Source: Planomicrobium stackebrandtii (GTDB lineage Bacteria; Bacillota; Bacilli; Bacillales_A; Planococcaceae). Taken from it: DNA of 64,000 nucleotides. Each line of letters opens with the position of its first letter. The first letter of the stretch is position 1. The DNA is taken from contig NZ_JAUSWB010000005.1 in NCBI RefSeq assembly GCF_030814955.1, positions 326,329-390,328 of the forward strand, written 5' to 3'. Below are positions 43,705 through 52,720 of the stretch, one piece after another. The position numbers were made by a program, and so were the translations under genes. The notes beneath the pieces are model-generated. The model was not told where the DNA came from. It worked only from the letters and a program-made list of their open reading frames with translations, and did no database searches.

Positions 43705-44937
43705 TCATCTCAATTTCTTTTTCAAGCTCAGCTGTTTTTTTCTTTTCTTTTCTGAAATCAGCGGCTTTGGCGCCGGATTGTATTCATCGTCATATAATCC
43801 GGTATAAGTCTGGTACCAATTGAACAGATGCGAGAGAATTACTTTGCTGACCGCATAGGCCGGGATTCCGAGAATGACTCCCGGAATGCCAAAGAGGTTG
43901 CCAGCTGTCAGCAAGACCGCGATGATGGTCACGGGATGGATACTTAAGTTACTGCCGAGAACGAGCGGCTGGATGACGCGTCCTTCCAGTGTCTGCTCGA
44001 TGAAAAAGACAATTAGCACTTTGACCAGCATGATCGGCGAATGGACTACGAGGGCAATGATGACGATCGGCAATAAGGCGATAAAAGTACCTAAAAACGG
44101 AATCAAGTTCAAAGCACCCGCCAGGATTCCAAGGGTTAGGGCATATTCAAGGCCGACAACGCTCAAGCCGATCCAGAACATCAGCCCGACAAAAAAGGCG
44201 ACAATCAGCTGGCCGCGGATATACTGGCTGATTTGCAGGTTCATTTCACGCAGCAGGACATAGGTATGTTCCCGCATTTTCGATGGGACAAGCTTCATGA
44301 TGTGGTAGGGCAAGTGATGGCCGTCCTTCAATAGGTAAAACAGGATGAAGGGGGTCGTAATCACTGCCAGCACGGTAGTCGTCAGGATGCCGAAGACACT
44401 GCCAATGCCGGTGACGGTTGTACCAACGACATCATCCGCCTGCTCCGTGATGGAAGTGGAGAGGCTGTCTCCATTGCCGGTCAGCTGTGTTTGCAGCTGC
44501 GACAGAATATTGCTTTGGAAAAAGCTATCGATCTGTGAGATGAAGCTGGCTAAATAATCCTGCCAATTCTCCAGCAGGCCCAGCGTCTGCTCGCGAATGA
44601 TGGGGATCAGGGTCGCGATGCCCCAGGCAAGCAAACCGATAATCACGACAAAGACGATGGAAATGCCCCCGATGCGCTTAATGTTTTTCGTTTCCATCCA
44701 GTCGATAAGCGGATTCAGCAGGTAATACAAGACGCCTGCCATGATCAGCGGCAGTCCCATGACATCAAAAAAAGCGAAGAATGGCTGAAAGACGTAGCTG
44801 ACTTTTGGCAGCAGCAATAAATTCAATAAAATCAAAAGAATAATGACCAGTACGGATACCGCCTTGTTGTTCAGCACCCATTTCACAAACCAGGAAGCTG
44901 CATGGCTCAACGCATTTTTGTTTTTGTCCTGCTCCAT
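43705..44937 (-). CDS. AI-2E family transporter (second paralog)
   Basis: 410 residues with the same plan as the protein at 2853-3932: two or three N-terminal helices, a hydrophilic region (about 110-190) and a C-terminal helix group with NLIPFLGTFIALLPIVII. N- and C-termini are Lys-rich (PLISEKKRKKQLSLKKKLR). AGAGGTG lies 6 nt before the ATG at 44937. Cargo unknown. It converges on the DUF4357 gene. Confidence 0.85.
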   Translation of the reverse strand: MEQDKNKNALSHAASWFVKWVLNNKAVSVLVIILLILLNLLLLPKVSYVFQPFFAFFDVMGLPLIMAGVLYYLLNPLIDWMETKNIKRIGGISIVFVVIIGLLAWGIATLIPIIREQTLGLLENWQDYLASFISQIDSFFQSNILSQLQTQLTGNGDSLSTSITEQADDVVGTTVTGIGSVFGILTTTVLAVITTPFILFYLLKDGHHLPYHIMKLVPSKMREHTYVLLREMNLQISQYIRGQLIVAFFVGLMFWIGLSVVGLEYALTLGILAGALNLIPFLGTFIALLPIVIIALVVHSPIMLVKVLIVFFIEQTLEGRVIQPLVLGSNLSIHPVTIIAVLLTAGNLFGIPGVILGIPAYAVSKVILSHLFNWYQTYTGLYDDEYNPAPKPLISEKKRKKQLSLKKKLR

Positions 44938-45323
44938 CACGTGCACCTCTTTCCTGAATAAAACAGCTTGAGACGCTAGGCAAATATTGTAATCTTTCCT
45001 TCATTATAAGCCTAAAATACCCGTATGGCGCAGTTTTCACACTGACAGGAAAGTTTATTTTTCCAGCCTTTATCTCCCTCCATCTCCGTCCCATAAACTA
45101 TCATTCCTCCGATTGTCAGAAAACATCTACGATACGTTATCCACATGTGGATAACTGTCAAATATAACGAAACGGCAAAGTTATCCCCGTTTTACAAGGA
45201 AACCATCCACATATCCAGTAACGTCGGGGATAAATAACGGAGTTTTTACGTAAAGATAACGTTAATTTGGAACTATGCCCCATTTTATCTGTAGAATAGA
45301 CAAGAGCTTAGGAGGTGTGAAGT
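44938..45323. other. Intergenic region carrying a DnaA-box cluster
   Basis: No ORF is supported. The left part is the leader of the AI-2E gene. From 45137 it contains DnaA-box-like 9-mers, listed separately, and repeated TAACG units at 45164, 45219, 45234 and 45256. The right end holds the site for the DUF4181-like gene. Confidence 0.5.
45137..45233. promoter_or_regulatory. Cluster of DnaA-box-like sequences
   Basis: TTATCCACATGTGGATAA (45137-45154) consists of two consensus DnaA boxes (TTATCCACA) back to back. TTATCCCCG (45181-45189) and its inverse CGGGGATAA (45225-45233) are boxes with two changes, and CCATCCACA (45203-45211) is a further two-mismatch site. No dnaA, dnaN or other origin gene is near. 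It could regulate the flanking gene or titrate DnaA. Confidence 0.6.
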
Positions 45324-45695
45324 ATGTGGCTATTAATTATTTGGTTGATTGTCATTTTCGGCTTCGGATTTTTGCGCATGTATTTAAAAAAACGGTTCGG
45401 CATTGATGAGGAAGAGCGGGCAGGTATGCCGGTCAAAAGATTCGAGCGCTGGAATGGTTGGGCTATGCTTGCAGCAATAATTGTTTTATATATCGTTTTC
45501 ATAGATTCGCTAGCCGTATTTTTCTTTTGGCTGTTAAGTGTTTTTTTGCTCGTATGCGCAGCGCAAATCTATTTGGAGTGGAAATACCTAAAAGGATCAA
45601 GGAAATATCAGGCATCCATTGTTTACTTCACGATTACAGCGCTGGCGATGATCATCTTCATCGCTATTATCAGGTGGCAAACAGAACTGTTTTAA
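45324..45695 (+). CDS. Small membrane protein, DUF4181-like
   Basis: 123 residues with four hydrophobic segments and the motif RMYLKKRFGIDEEE...RWNGWAMLAAI after the first. Proteins of this form in Bacilli are grouped as DUF4181, with no known function. TAGGAGGTG precedes the ATG. The DnaA-box cluster lies immediately upstream. A related protein is at 48458-48847. Confidence 0.65.
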   Translation: MWLLIIWLIVIFGFGFLRMYLKKRFGIDEEERAGMPVKRFERWNGWAMLAAIIVLYIVFIDSLAVFFFWLLSVFLLVCAAQIYLEWKYLKGSRKYQASIVYFTITALAMIIFIAIIRWQTELF

Positions 45696-45724
45696 GTTTT
45701 TCGAATCAAAAGAAGTTCATCCTA

Positions 45725-45758
45725 GAAAAAAGCATTCCCTGAGCGGAATGCTTTTTTT
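45725..45758. terminator. Bidirectional terminator
   Basis: AAAAAAGCATTCC and GGAATGCTTTTTT form a perfect 13-bp stem between two convergent genes. Confidence 0.9.
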
Positions 45759-45766
45759 CATGATCG

Positions 45767-46351
45767 CTATTTGTCCAGCACGACAGCACCTGTGTACATT
45801 TTGCCATGCAGCGCAGCCAGTTTTTCAGCCATGACTAAAGGAGAGTCCTTAAAATCCTGTTGGGTCCAGTAGAGGAAGAAACCAAGGCTGCCATATGTCA
45901 TGAAATAATTGAGTGTTGGAATTTCCAATTCGCTTTCCTCCTCAAGGCGAAGCTCGGTTGCGGCAACTTGGACGAGGCTTTCGCAAAATTGGTTTTGCGA
46001 GCCTGGCAGCACCTCCCCTGTGATGATCAGCCGGAAGACGAATTGGTGGTTGTAAATGTATTCGAAAATCGGCAGATGACGCTGCACATCTGTCGAAGAA
46101 AAGCGCTCCAAATCCTCAAAGCCTTTTCGGAAATAACTTGCGAGGCCGTTCAGATGATCGGCAACGATAGCGGCAAGAAGCTCGTTCAAATCCTTGTAAT
46201 GGGAGTAGAACGTGACACGGTTGCATTTTGCCTGTTTCGTGACTTCCGTGATGGTCAGCTCATCGAGGCTTTTTTCTTGCAATAACTGCAGCAGCGACGT
46301 TTTCAGCTTTTTTTGTGTCCGCAAGATGCGGCGGTCTTCTGTGCCATTCAA
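45767..46351 (-). CDS. TetR family regulator
   Basis: 194 residues from a TTG at 46351 that has GGAGGAG 8 nt upstream. The N-terminus DRRILRTQKKLKTSLLQLL and the helix-turn-helix ELTITEVTKQAKCNRVTFYSHYKDLNEL are typical of a Bacilli TetR group. The C-terminal ligand region resembles the TetR_C (DhaS-like) type. It is divergent from an SDR gene, its likely target. Repeated TGGACA-type motifs lie between the two. The effector is unknown. Confidence 0.85.
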   Translation of the reverse strand: MNGTEDRRILRTQKKLKTSLLQLLQEKSLDELTITEVTKQAKCNRVTFYSHYKDLNELLAAIVADHLNGLASYFRKGFEDLERFSSTDVQRHLPIFEYIYNHQFVFRLIITGEVLPGSQNQFCESLVQVAATELRLEEESELEIPTLNYFMTYGSLGFFLYWTQQDFKDSPLVMAEKLAALHGKMYTGAVVLDK

Positions 46352-46369
46352 GCTGTTCTCCTCCTGTTG

Positions 46370-46428
46370 TGTCCGAAAAATGGACAGGTTTGTGAATTTA
46401 GTATGACATGAATCTTTCCATATGGACA
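46370..46428. promoter_or_regulatory. Candidate TetR operators in the divergent region
   Basis: TGTCC-N7-GGACA at 46370-46386 and TCCATATGGA at 46417-46426 are palindromes. Both contain ATGGACA (46380-46386 and 46422-46428), spaced 42 bp apart, which equals four helical turns. Two repressor dimers could bind the same DNA face. Confidence 0.5.
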
Positions 46429-46507
46429 AATTGATTTATTATCTGTTAAATTACAAATGTAGTTTATTTATGAATGGATTTTCAGCTAATCATAGGAGGA
46501 ATAAAAC

Positions 46508-47242
46508 ATGGCGCGTTTAACGAACAAAGTTGCAATCATTACCGGTGCGGCACAAGGCATGGGCGCATCCCACGCGAAGAAGTTTATCGAGGAAGGTGCG
46601 AAGGTTGTACTGACAGATTTGAATGAAGAGAAAGGCCAGGCTTTGGCAGCGGAACTTGGAGAGAACGCATTGTTCATCAAGCACAACGTGACAAGCGCTG
46701 AAGACTGGGAGGCTGTAGTGACTAGAGCAGAACGAGTATTTGGTCAGGTAAATGTACTGGTCAACAATGCCGGCATTACGATGGCAAAATCAATCTTGCA
46801 GACGACGGAAGAAGAGTATCGCCGCATTGTGGATATTAACCAGGTTTCGGTATTCCTTGGCATGAAGACGGTCATCCCATTCATGCAAAAAGCCGGCGGC
46901 GGTTCGATCGTCAATATTTCATCGATGAACGGCTTAGTGGCCGGAGCAATCGGCTATACCGATACAAAATTCGCCGTCCGCGGCATGACCAAAGCAGCAG
47001 CCATGGAATGCGCCAACTACGGCATCCGCGTGAACTCTGTCCATCCGGGTGTCATCGCGACGCCAATGGTTGTTCAGGAAGACACAAAAGCGGCTGTCGA
47101 AGAATTTTCCAAGCACATTCCATTAAAGCGCGTTGCCCAGTCGGAGGAAGTTTCCAATATGGTCTTGTTCCTGGCATCTGATGAAGCAAGTTATTCCACA
47201 GGGTCAGAGTTTGTAGTAGATGGCGGCATGACCGCGCAATAA
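46508..47242 (+). CDS. SDR family oxidoreductase (glucose 1-dehydrogenase-like)
   Basis: 244 residues, classical SDR. It has TGAAQGMG at about 13-20, NNAG near 86-89, catalytic Ser in VNISSMNG and YTDTKFAV (YxxxK), and the family's C-terminal GSEFVVDGGMTAQ. A TAGGAGGA site precedes the ATG. It diverges from the TetR gene. Close relatives act on secondary alcohols, sugars or hydroxysteroids. A perfect terminator follows. Confidence 0.9.
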   Translation: MARLTNKVAIITGAAQGMGASHAKKFIEEGAKVVLTDLNEEKGQALAAELGENALFIKHNVTSAEDWEAVVTRAERVFGQVNVLVNNAGITMAKSILQTTEEEYRRIVDINQVSVFLGMKTVIPFMQKAGGGSIVNISSMNGLVAGAIGYTDTKFAVRGMTKAAAMECANYGIRVNSVHPGVIATPMVVQEDTKAAVEEFSKHIPLKRVAQSEEVSNMVLFLASDEASYSTGSEFVVDGGMTAQ

Positions 47243-47249
47243 GCAGAAA

Positions 47250-47291
47250 AAATAAGGCCGTTACGCTAAATGCTGCGTAACGGCCTTATTT
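47250..47291. terminator. Bidirectional terminator, perfect 17-bp stem
   Basis: AAATAAGGCCGTTACGC and GCGTAACGGCCTTATTT flank an 8-nt loop between convergent genes. Confidence 0.93.
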
Positions 47292-47305
47292 GTTTATCGA
47301 AGTTT

Positions 47306-47908
47306 TTAAAGCGTCAGACGTTTTTTATTGATGAACAGCACAATCACTGGTCCGATAATCGGAATCCACGCAAAGATTTTAAGCCGCGCCTCTGGATAGA
47401 AGCGGTGGACGGCATAGACGGACAAGCCCCATAGCACAAACCAGTCGACGGTCATGACAGAAACCAGACCCGATTCAAAAAAGGCTTCGCGGTAAGCTGT
47501 CAGTGAAAAACCCTGCAGCAGCGTCAGGCTATTAGCGGCCCAAGACACCATCAGGAGAATCAGCCAGAACCGGGAACTGAGAAAGCGGACGAGCCAACCC
47601 GGAGTCCGCAGCCTTCTTTCGGCTTTTCGGTCGCCAAATGCGAAATAAAGCAAGAGCGAAAAAGCGCCGACCACAAAAGACAGCAGCGCGAACGGCCACG
47701 CCGGCCATTTCTGCCGGTCATTCAGCAGCAGCAAAGTCAAAAACACCATCGGAAACAAGCCCAGCGAATTGAAAACGGCAAACACCAGCGGATCGATTTC
47801 TCCGAAATTGCCACTAAATATGTTCGACAGGACGGGATCGGCCTCGCCGCCGGGTGCCAGAAACACAGCGTAGCCGACCAGCAGCAGCCAAATAATAAAA
47901 AAGATCAC
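47306..47908 (-). CDS. Hypothetical six-helix membrane protein
   Basis: About 200 residues from a GTG at 47908 (AGGGG 8 nt upstream); an earlier GTG at 47917 overlaps the site. Six hydrophobic segments are interrupted by a basic loop (FGDRKAERRLRTPGW). The C-terminus FAWIPIIGPVIVLFINKKRLTL is short and cytoplasmic. The family is not recognised. It is 67 bp after another small membrane protein gene on the same strand. Confidence 0.6.
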   Translation of the reverse strand: MIFFIIWLLLVGYAVFLAPGGEADPVLSNIFSGNFGEIDPLVFAVFNSLGLFPMVFLTLLLLNDRQKWPAWPFALLSFVVGAFSLLLYFAFGDRKAERRLRTPGWLVRFLSSRFWLILLMVSWAANSLTLLQGFSLTAYREAFFESGLVSVMTVDWFVLWGLSVYAVHRFYPEARLKIFAWIPIIGPVIVLFINKKRLTL

Positions 47909-47975
47909 AGTCAACACCCCTTTTTCTCTTACTCTATTAACTCATGGGTTCCCTGAGAGGCATGACGGCAAACCG

Positions 47976-48320
47976 TCAGTCCACGTTCAGGTATATCATC
48001 AAACACATCAAGGCAAACATTACCAAGCTTCTTGGCTTGCTGATCCTCCACGTATCGATTATTGAAAAAATGCCGCCTGCAACGAATATGAACAGCCCAA
48101 TTGTTTTCAGTGGTGTGACAGAAAGCAAACTGCTAAGATGCAGGAAGAAAAATCCGAGCACTACAAACCCGATCGTGAAAATAAATCGGCGCGATTTAAA
48201 ATCATCCACCGCTGATCTTTGGTCGTCTGCATCCATCTTCAAATAGGCCCGCCTCATCATAAAGAAAGGGATCGTCCATGCAAATAGAAATAATACAAGC
48301 GAATCGGTATCGATGTTCAA
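47976..48320 (-). CDS. Hypothetical small membrane protein
   Basis: 114 residues from a TTG at 48320, which has AGGAGG upstream; the in-frame ATG at 48356 lacks a site. Helices lie at about 8-20, 46-66, 70-85 and 92-108, with a basic patch KSRR in the first loop. I do not recognise the family. It and the gene at 47306-47908 may be one transcript. Confidence 0.55.
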   Translation of the reverse strand: MNIDTDSLVLFLFAWTIPFFMMRRAYLKMDADDQRSAVDDFKSRRFIFTIGFVVLGFFFLHLSSLLSVTPLKTIGLFIFVAGGIFSIIDTWRISKPRSLVMFALMCLMIYLNVD

Positions 48321-48457
48321 GCAAGTTCCTCCTGTCGTATGCCACAACTTTACCATAGGAACGTCAGAAAGCTCAGTTGTTTTTCATTAAATTCCACTGC
48401 GATTAAAGAAGGGGAACAGGGCCGAAATGTAGAAGTACATCATGTAGGAGGTTTTTC

Positions 48458-48847
48458 ATGCAGCCAGCTTTGATCGTTGGATTAGCTGTTCTTTTTACAT
48501 CCTATTTTCTTTTTGCACATTTTTATTTGAAAAGAAAGCGCGGCATAAAAAGAACTTCGAGAAGTATTTTTCACGAGGATAAAATTTGGTATGGATTAGT
48601 CGTACAGGGAACTATTTTTGTAGGGTTTGTGTTTGCGATGATGTATGTATATGTGGAAATGGAAATCTCCGAACTGTCGCTGGCAGTCCGGTTGAGCCCC
48701 ATTGCAGGCCTGTTTATTCTGCAGACATTTTTCATGGGTCTCGAGGAGTGGCTGCTGCACCGGGAAAACGAGCGTTATTGGTATGAATGGTCGGAATCCG
48801 TACTGATTTTATCGGCCTTCTGCCTAATACTACTTATGGAAGGGTGA
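48458..48847 (+). CDS. Small membrane protein, DUF4181-like
   Basis: 129 residues. The layout resembles the protein at 45324-45695: a leading helix, a basic segment HFYLKRKRGIKRTSRS, then three further helices, with EEWLLHRENERYWYEW in the second loop. AGGAGG precedes the ATG. It is followed after 5 bp by an RDD-domain gene, so they are co-transcribed. Confidence 0.6.
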   Translation: MQPALIVGLAVLFTSYFLFAHFYLKRKRGIKRTSRSIFHEDKIWYGLVVQGTIFVGFVFAMMYVYVEMEISELSLAVRLSPIAGLFILQTFFMGLEEWLLHRENERYWYEWSESVLILSAFCLILLMEG

Positions 48848-48852
48848 ATGGT

Positions 48853-49245
48853 ATGAATGAATTAACAAAAAAACGAGGAAAAGCGATATTGATCGACACA
48901 GTGATTTCTTCAGTAATATCGTTTGCACTAGAACCTTTGTTAAAAAAGAATACGAAAAGTAGTTTTGTCTATACGGTAGTGTCGCCAAGCGTAATTTTCT
49001 GGGGCTTGGAATATGCCCAGCTGCGGCTTAGCGGGCAGACCATCGGCCAGAAATTGATGAGCATTGAGGTGCAAAACGAAAATGGCGGTGAGCCGACCTC
49101 AAAGCAGATTTTGAAACGGATGGTGCATCGTGATACGGTTAGTCCTATTGTGTACTTGAAAGATCGGGATGCCTATGATGCCTATCAAGGCGAAAAATTA
49201 CCGCACGATCTTTATGCGCATACCATGGTTAAAGAGTTGAACTGA
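48853..49245 (+). CDS. RDD family membrane protein
   Basis: 130 residues. An Asp-containing first helix (GKAILIDTVISSVISFAL), a second helix, and the RDD-type sequence LRLSGQTIGQKLMSIEVQNENGGEPTSKQILKRM identify the RDD family, whose role is unknown or linked to transport. The ATG at 48853 is 5 bp after the preceding stop and has GAAGGG upstream. The conserved Arg of the first helix is missing. Confidence 0.75.
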   Translation: MNELTKKRGKAILIDTVISSVISFALEPLLKKNTKSSFVYTVVSPSVIFWGLEYAQLRLSGQTIGQKLMSIEVQNENGGEPTSKQILKRMVHRDTVSPIVYLKDRDAYDAYQGEKLPHDLYAHTMVKELN

Positions 49246-49255
49246 AAATCGATAT

Positions 49256-49287
49256 TGGGCTTTCCTTGAGAAAAGGAAAGCTTTTTT
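49256..49287 (+). terminator. Terminator after RDD gene
   Basis: GCTTTCCTT and AAGGAAAGC pair around a short loop and are followed by a T-run. Confidence 0.8.
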
Positions 49288-49421
49288 ATGTTTTCTTAAG
49301 AGCCTGGAGCAACAATTCCGCAGTTTTAGATTAGGCTAGAGAGGATTACAAAGGTACTAAGAATCAGTAACCTGTTTCCTTGTGCTCAAACAGCGATTCA
49401 ACTGCGGCTTTTTGTGACGCT

Positions 49422-50009
49422 TTATTTAACGAAAAACTCCTCTATCAAATAATCATTTTTAATTTCTTCGACTGCTTCTTCGTTCCCATCCAAAAAATTA
49501 AGGTCGGAGGACAGTGTGTCCTTTTCTAACTCCTGAGGAAAAAACCAGAGAATGACATCTTCGGCATCGGCGTTGGAAATATAGTCTGTTAGCGGATAAA
49601 TTGCTAACGCGTCTTCAAATTCAGGGTCTCCTGGACTTTCTAAGTATTTTACTTCTTCACTTTTAACAAGACCGTAAGTGTACTCCCAATTCCCGGGTGC
49701 GTTTAGAAATGCAATGGTTTGATCGAGATCCACATCGAACACGTTGAGGTTGGTGGGGAAAATTTCGAAGTCCGTATACAGTGTCGTAACTAAGAAGCGG
49801 TACTCGGTAATCATGAGTGCAACGGAAAGCGCACCTTTGTCATCAATCAAGATGACATGCCCCTCATCTATCGTCTGAATAGGTGTGGCATCTGTCGATT
49901 CTAGCAGTTCATTGTATGCCCCCTCTGGAGTGATGTGATAGCTGGTGACGAGATAGATAGCGAGGACAATTACAGCGATGCTGACAAACGACAAAACAAC
50001 TTTTTTCAT
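49422..50009 (-). CDS. Hypothetical secreted or membrane-anchored protein
   Basis: 195 residues. The N-terminus MKKVVLSFVSIAVIVLAIYLV is a signal anchor (about 5-21) without a lipobox. The rest is acidic and hydrophilic, probably outside the cell, with no motif I recognise. GAGGAGATG lies upstream of the ATG. It is a single gene. Confidence 0.65.
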   Translation of the reverse strand: MKKVVLSFVSIAVIVLAIYLVTSYHITPEGAYNELLESTDATPIQTIDEGHVILIDDKGALSVALMITEYRFLVTTLYTDFEIFPTNLNVFDVDLDQTIAFLNAPGNWEYTYGLVKSEEVKYLESPGDPEFEDALAIYPLTDYISNADAEDVILWFFPQELEKDTLSSDLNFLDGNEEAVEEIKNDYLIEEFFVK

Positions 50010-50175
50010 TTTTCATCTCCTCTCTTCAAATAAGACAAATTTCAAGTTAAGTCTATTGTAGTTTAATAGTCCTGGTTTAACTAGTCTATGTTTGCTTGCA
50101 GTGATGGATAAGTTGTTTCTATCAAACTTTTCTTAGCCGCTATATAATAAAAGAAAAGTCGGAAGGGTGATCCAC

Positions 50176-50901
50176 GTGAAGCTGTACAAGGAATTGGCAG
50201 AATGGTGGCCGCTAATGTCTCCGCACACGGAATACGAAGAAGAAGCCGAGCTTTTCTTGAAAATTATCAAGCGGTACCATCCCGCGGTCAAAGATGCCCT
50301 GGAGTTTGGTTCCGGAGGTGGCAGCAATGCCTTTTACCTGAAAAAGTATTTTTCGATGACTTTGACGGATCTGTCCCCGGACATGCTGGCGGTCAGCCGC
50401 GAGCTGAATCCGGATTGTCCGCACCTGCAAGGAGATATGCGGACAATCGAAGTCGAGGGCACGTATGATCTGGTATTCATTCATGATGCGATCACCTATT
50501 TTACAGAAAAAGCCGATTTGCTGGCGGTCATGAAAAACGCCAAAAAGCATCTGAAACCGGACGGCCTGCTGTTTATCATGCCGGATGAATACACGGAAAC
50601 TTTCGAACCGCGGACAGGTCATGGTGGAATCGATAAGGATGGACGAGGTATGCGGTATTTGGAATGGAGCTATGACAGCGACCCGGATGACCATATGCTG
50701 GTAACGGAATATGCCTATGTTATGCGGGACAGGGACGGGCAGGTCACCCATGAACACGACAGCATGAAAGCCGGCTTGTTTTCCATGCCGGAGTGGGATG
50801 CGCTGCTTGCGGAGGCAGGGTTCAAAGCCCATTTCGAACGGGTGGAATTTTCGGAAGAACCGGGAACTTATTTCGGTATTGCCGCGACGCAGTTGGAGTA
50901 A
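50176..50901 (+). CDS. Class I SAM-dependent methyltransferase
   Basis: 241 residues. Motif I ALEFGSGGGSNAFYL is at 41-55, the acidic motif II region is MTLTDLSPDMLAVS, and the post-motif YDLVFIHDAITYF is clear. It starts with GTG at 50176 behind AAGGGTG. Small-molecule methyltransferases of this form are common in Bacilli. The substrate cannot be told. Confidence 0.85.
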   Translation: MKLYKELAEWWPLMSPHTEYEEEAELFLKIIKRYHPAVKDALEFGSGGGSNAFYLKKYFSMTLTDLSPDMLAVSRELNPDCPHLQGDMRTIEVEGTYDLVFIHDAITYFTEKADLLAVMKNAKKHLKPDGLLFIMPDEYTETFEPRTGHGGIDKDGRGMRYLEWSYDSDPDDHMLVTEYAYVMRDRDGQVTHEHDSMKAGLFSMPEWDALLAEAGFKAHFERVEFSEEPGTYFGIAATQLE

Positions 50902-50973
50902 AAGAAAAATGAGACAAAAAGTGTTCTCAAATCATTTTTTATTGCCACTACCGAGAAAATAATATGCAAATCA

Positions 50974-51012
50974 AAAAAGATGGCTCTGGTTGAATAACAG
51001 AAGCCATCTTTT
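50974..51012 (-). terminator. Terminator after HAD hydrolase gene
   Basis: AAAAGATGGCT and AGCCATCTTTT pair across a loop between the convergent methyltransferase and HAD genes, with A/T-runs. Confidence 0.8.
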
Positions 51013-51016
51013 GAGT

Positions 51017-51688
51017 TTAACGATCTGCTTTCAATGAAGACACATACTCAATCAAATCTTTTAACGGCATATCCGCCATCGAATCCAGCCTATGTTCAAC
51101 CTCACAGAAATCCATGGTATGGGTCACTTTGTTCGGCACGATGACACAGCCCATGCCCGCACGCTTCGCTGCCATTGCTCCATGCGCAGAGTCTTCAAAA
51201 ACCAGGCATTCTTCAGGGTGCAGCTCCAGACACTGAGCCGCTTGAATATACAAAGCGGGGTCGGGTTTCACTTTTTCCACATGGTCCGAAGTCCGGATGC
51301 AATGGAAGTAATCGTACAGATCGAGGTTTTTCAAATGGCCGGAAACCCAGCGATAGCTGGAGCTGGACGCTAAGCCAATCTTCAATTCCAGTTCTTTTGC
51401 CATCTGCAGGTAATCTTCCACGCCGTCACGAGCCTTTTCCAGGGACAATGTCGAAAGAAATTTTTCTTCGTACTTTTCTGCGAGAAGCGCGTGCTCGACT
51501 GGCTTCCCAATCTGTTCTTCCATATAGTGGAATGGAGAAAATCCGCTGTCCGTGCCGATTTCATTTTGCCACAGCGCAAGCGGCAGCTCGCTGCCATGTT
51601 CGCCGAACATTTCCTGCAAAATATGGTATTGATGTGTTTCCGTATCAAAAATCAAACCGTCAAAATCAAATATGATTCCTTTTATCAT
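51017..51688 (-). CDS. HAD family hydrolase, beta-phosphoglucomutase-like subgroup
   Basis: 223 residues. Nucleophile motif FDFDGLIFDT has Asp8 and Asp10. It is followed by a helical cap, motif II in LASSS near 112, Lys in KVKPDP and motif IV ECLVFEDSAHGAMAAKRAG. This is the YhcW/PgmB-like subgroup of phosphatases and mutases. AAAGGAAG precedes the ATG at 51688. A Gfo/Idh/MocA gene lies 93 bp upstream on the same strand. Confidence 0.88.
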   Translation of the reverse strand: MIKGIIFDFDGLIFDTETHQYHILQEMFGEHGSELPLALWQNEIGTDSGFSPFHYMEEQIGKPVEHALLAEKYEEKFLSTLSLEKARDGVEDYLQMAKELELKIGLASSSSYRWVSGHLKNLDLYDYFHCIRTSDHVEKVKPDPALYIQAAQCLELHPEECLVFEDSAHGAMAAKRAGMGCVIVPNKVTHTMDFCEVEHRLDSMADMPLKDLIEYVSSLKADR

Positions 51689-51781
51689 AAGGCACTTCCT
51701 TTGCTGGAAATAATGATTTTTATTTTTAATTATCTGCAGGACGCTCAACAGATAGAGCGAAAGGCGGTGATTTCTTCTGCT

Positions 51782-52720
51782 TTAACTTAGCAGCTTTGCC
51801 ACTTCACGTGAAATGGCGTGCGTGTTGATCGCGGATTCCAGTTGTCCATTTTTGACGCACTCCATGAACTCTGCCAGCTCATAATACATCGTATCGAATT
51901 CATGCGCTACAGAAAGGTCCTCTGTGCTGCCGTCTCTGTATTTGATGGTGATGTGTTTCGGGTCGCTGATCCGGTCTATTTCAATAATGCCGTTCTCGCC
52001 TTGAATTTCACTCGGCATAAACGAATCCGAAATCTTCGAATACATAATGATGGCTTCCATATCAGGGTAGTTCAAAATCATGCTGCCTTGTCCATCAGCA
52101 CCCGTCGACAATAAGTAATTATTCTTCATGGCCGACTCGGGTGCGCCTGCTAAATGGATGACAGGTGCAATCCCGTAAACACCGAGATCCATTTTGGCGC
52201 CGTTGCCAAGCTCCGGCTTAAAGGCATTTTCAATGATGCCGTTTTTATAATTATCATAGCGCGAAGAATATTGATTGTAATGAAAGACGAATCGGCGAAC
52301 GGGTCCGATCTTACTTAAATTCTTTTTCAAATTCAGGAACGACGGAGTAACCGTCGATTTCATGGCTTCCATAAAGGTGATGTTATGCGTATGCGATGCT
52401 TCGATCACGCGGTCCATTTCCTCGACTGACGTAACTGCAGGCTTTTCGCACAGGACGTGAATGCCATGCTCCATCGCCAGGATGCTTTGCTCGGCATGGA
52501 AAGCGTTGGGGGATGCGATGTAAACAGCTTCAATATCTCCACTGCTGAACATCGCAGCCAAATCGGTATAGACGTTTTCAACTTCATGCTTTGCGGCAAA
52601 GGCACTGCCGGTTTCCATCGTGCGGGAATAGACCGCTCCAATCGTGAATTCTGGATGCTGCTTTGCCGCTTTGATGAACCGGTCAGTGATCCAATTGGTT
52701 CCGATAATGCCAAATTTCAT
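51782..52720 (-). CDS. Gfo/Idh/MocA family oxidoreductase
   Basis: 312 residues. The Rossmann motif GIIGTNWITDRFI is at the N-terminus, and VLCEKPAVTS (with the conserved Lys at 95) lies near 91-100. The C-terminal alpha/beta substrate domain includes KMDLGVYGIAPVIHLAG. Such enzymes oxidise or reduce sugars and related polyols with NAD(P). TAGGAGGAAC precedes the ATG. It may share a transcript with the HAD hydrolase downstream. Confidence 0.88.
   Translation of the reverse strand: MKFGIIGTNWITDRFIKAAKQHPEFTIGAVYSRTMETGSAFAAKHEVENVYTDLAAMFSSGDIEAVYIASPNAFHAEQSILAMEHGIHVLCEKPAVTSVEEMDRVIEASHTHNITFMEAMKSTVTPSFLNLKKNLSKIGPVRRFVFHYNQYSSRYDNYKNGIIENAFKPELGNGAKMDLGVYGIAPVIHLAGAPESAMKNNYLLSTGADGQGSMILNYPDMEAIIMYSKISDSFMPSEIQGENGIIEIDRISDPKHITIKYRDGSTEDLSVAHEFDTMYYELAEFMECVKNGQLESAINTHAISREVAKLLS

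Noticed and set aside
45137..45233. Chromosomal replication origin
   Set aside because: No dnaA, dnaN, rpmH or gyrase gene and no clear unwinding element next to the boxes; a secondary DnaA-binding cluster is more likely.
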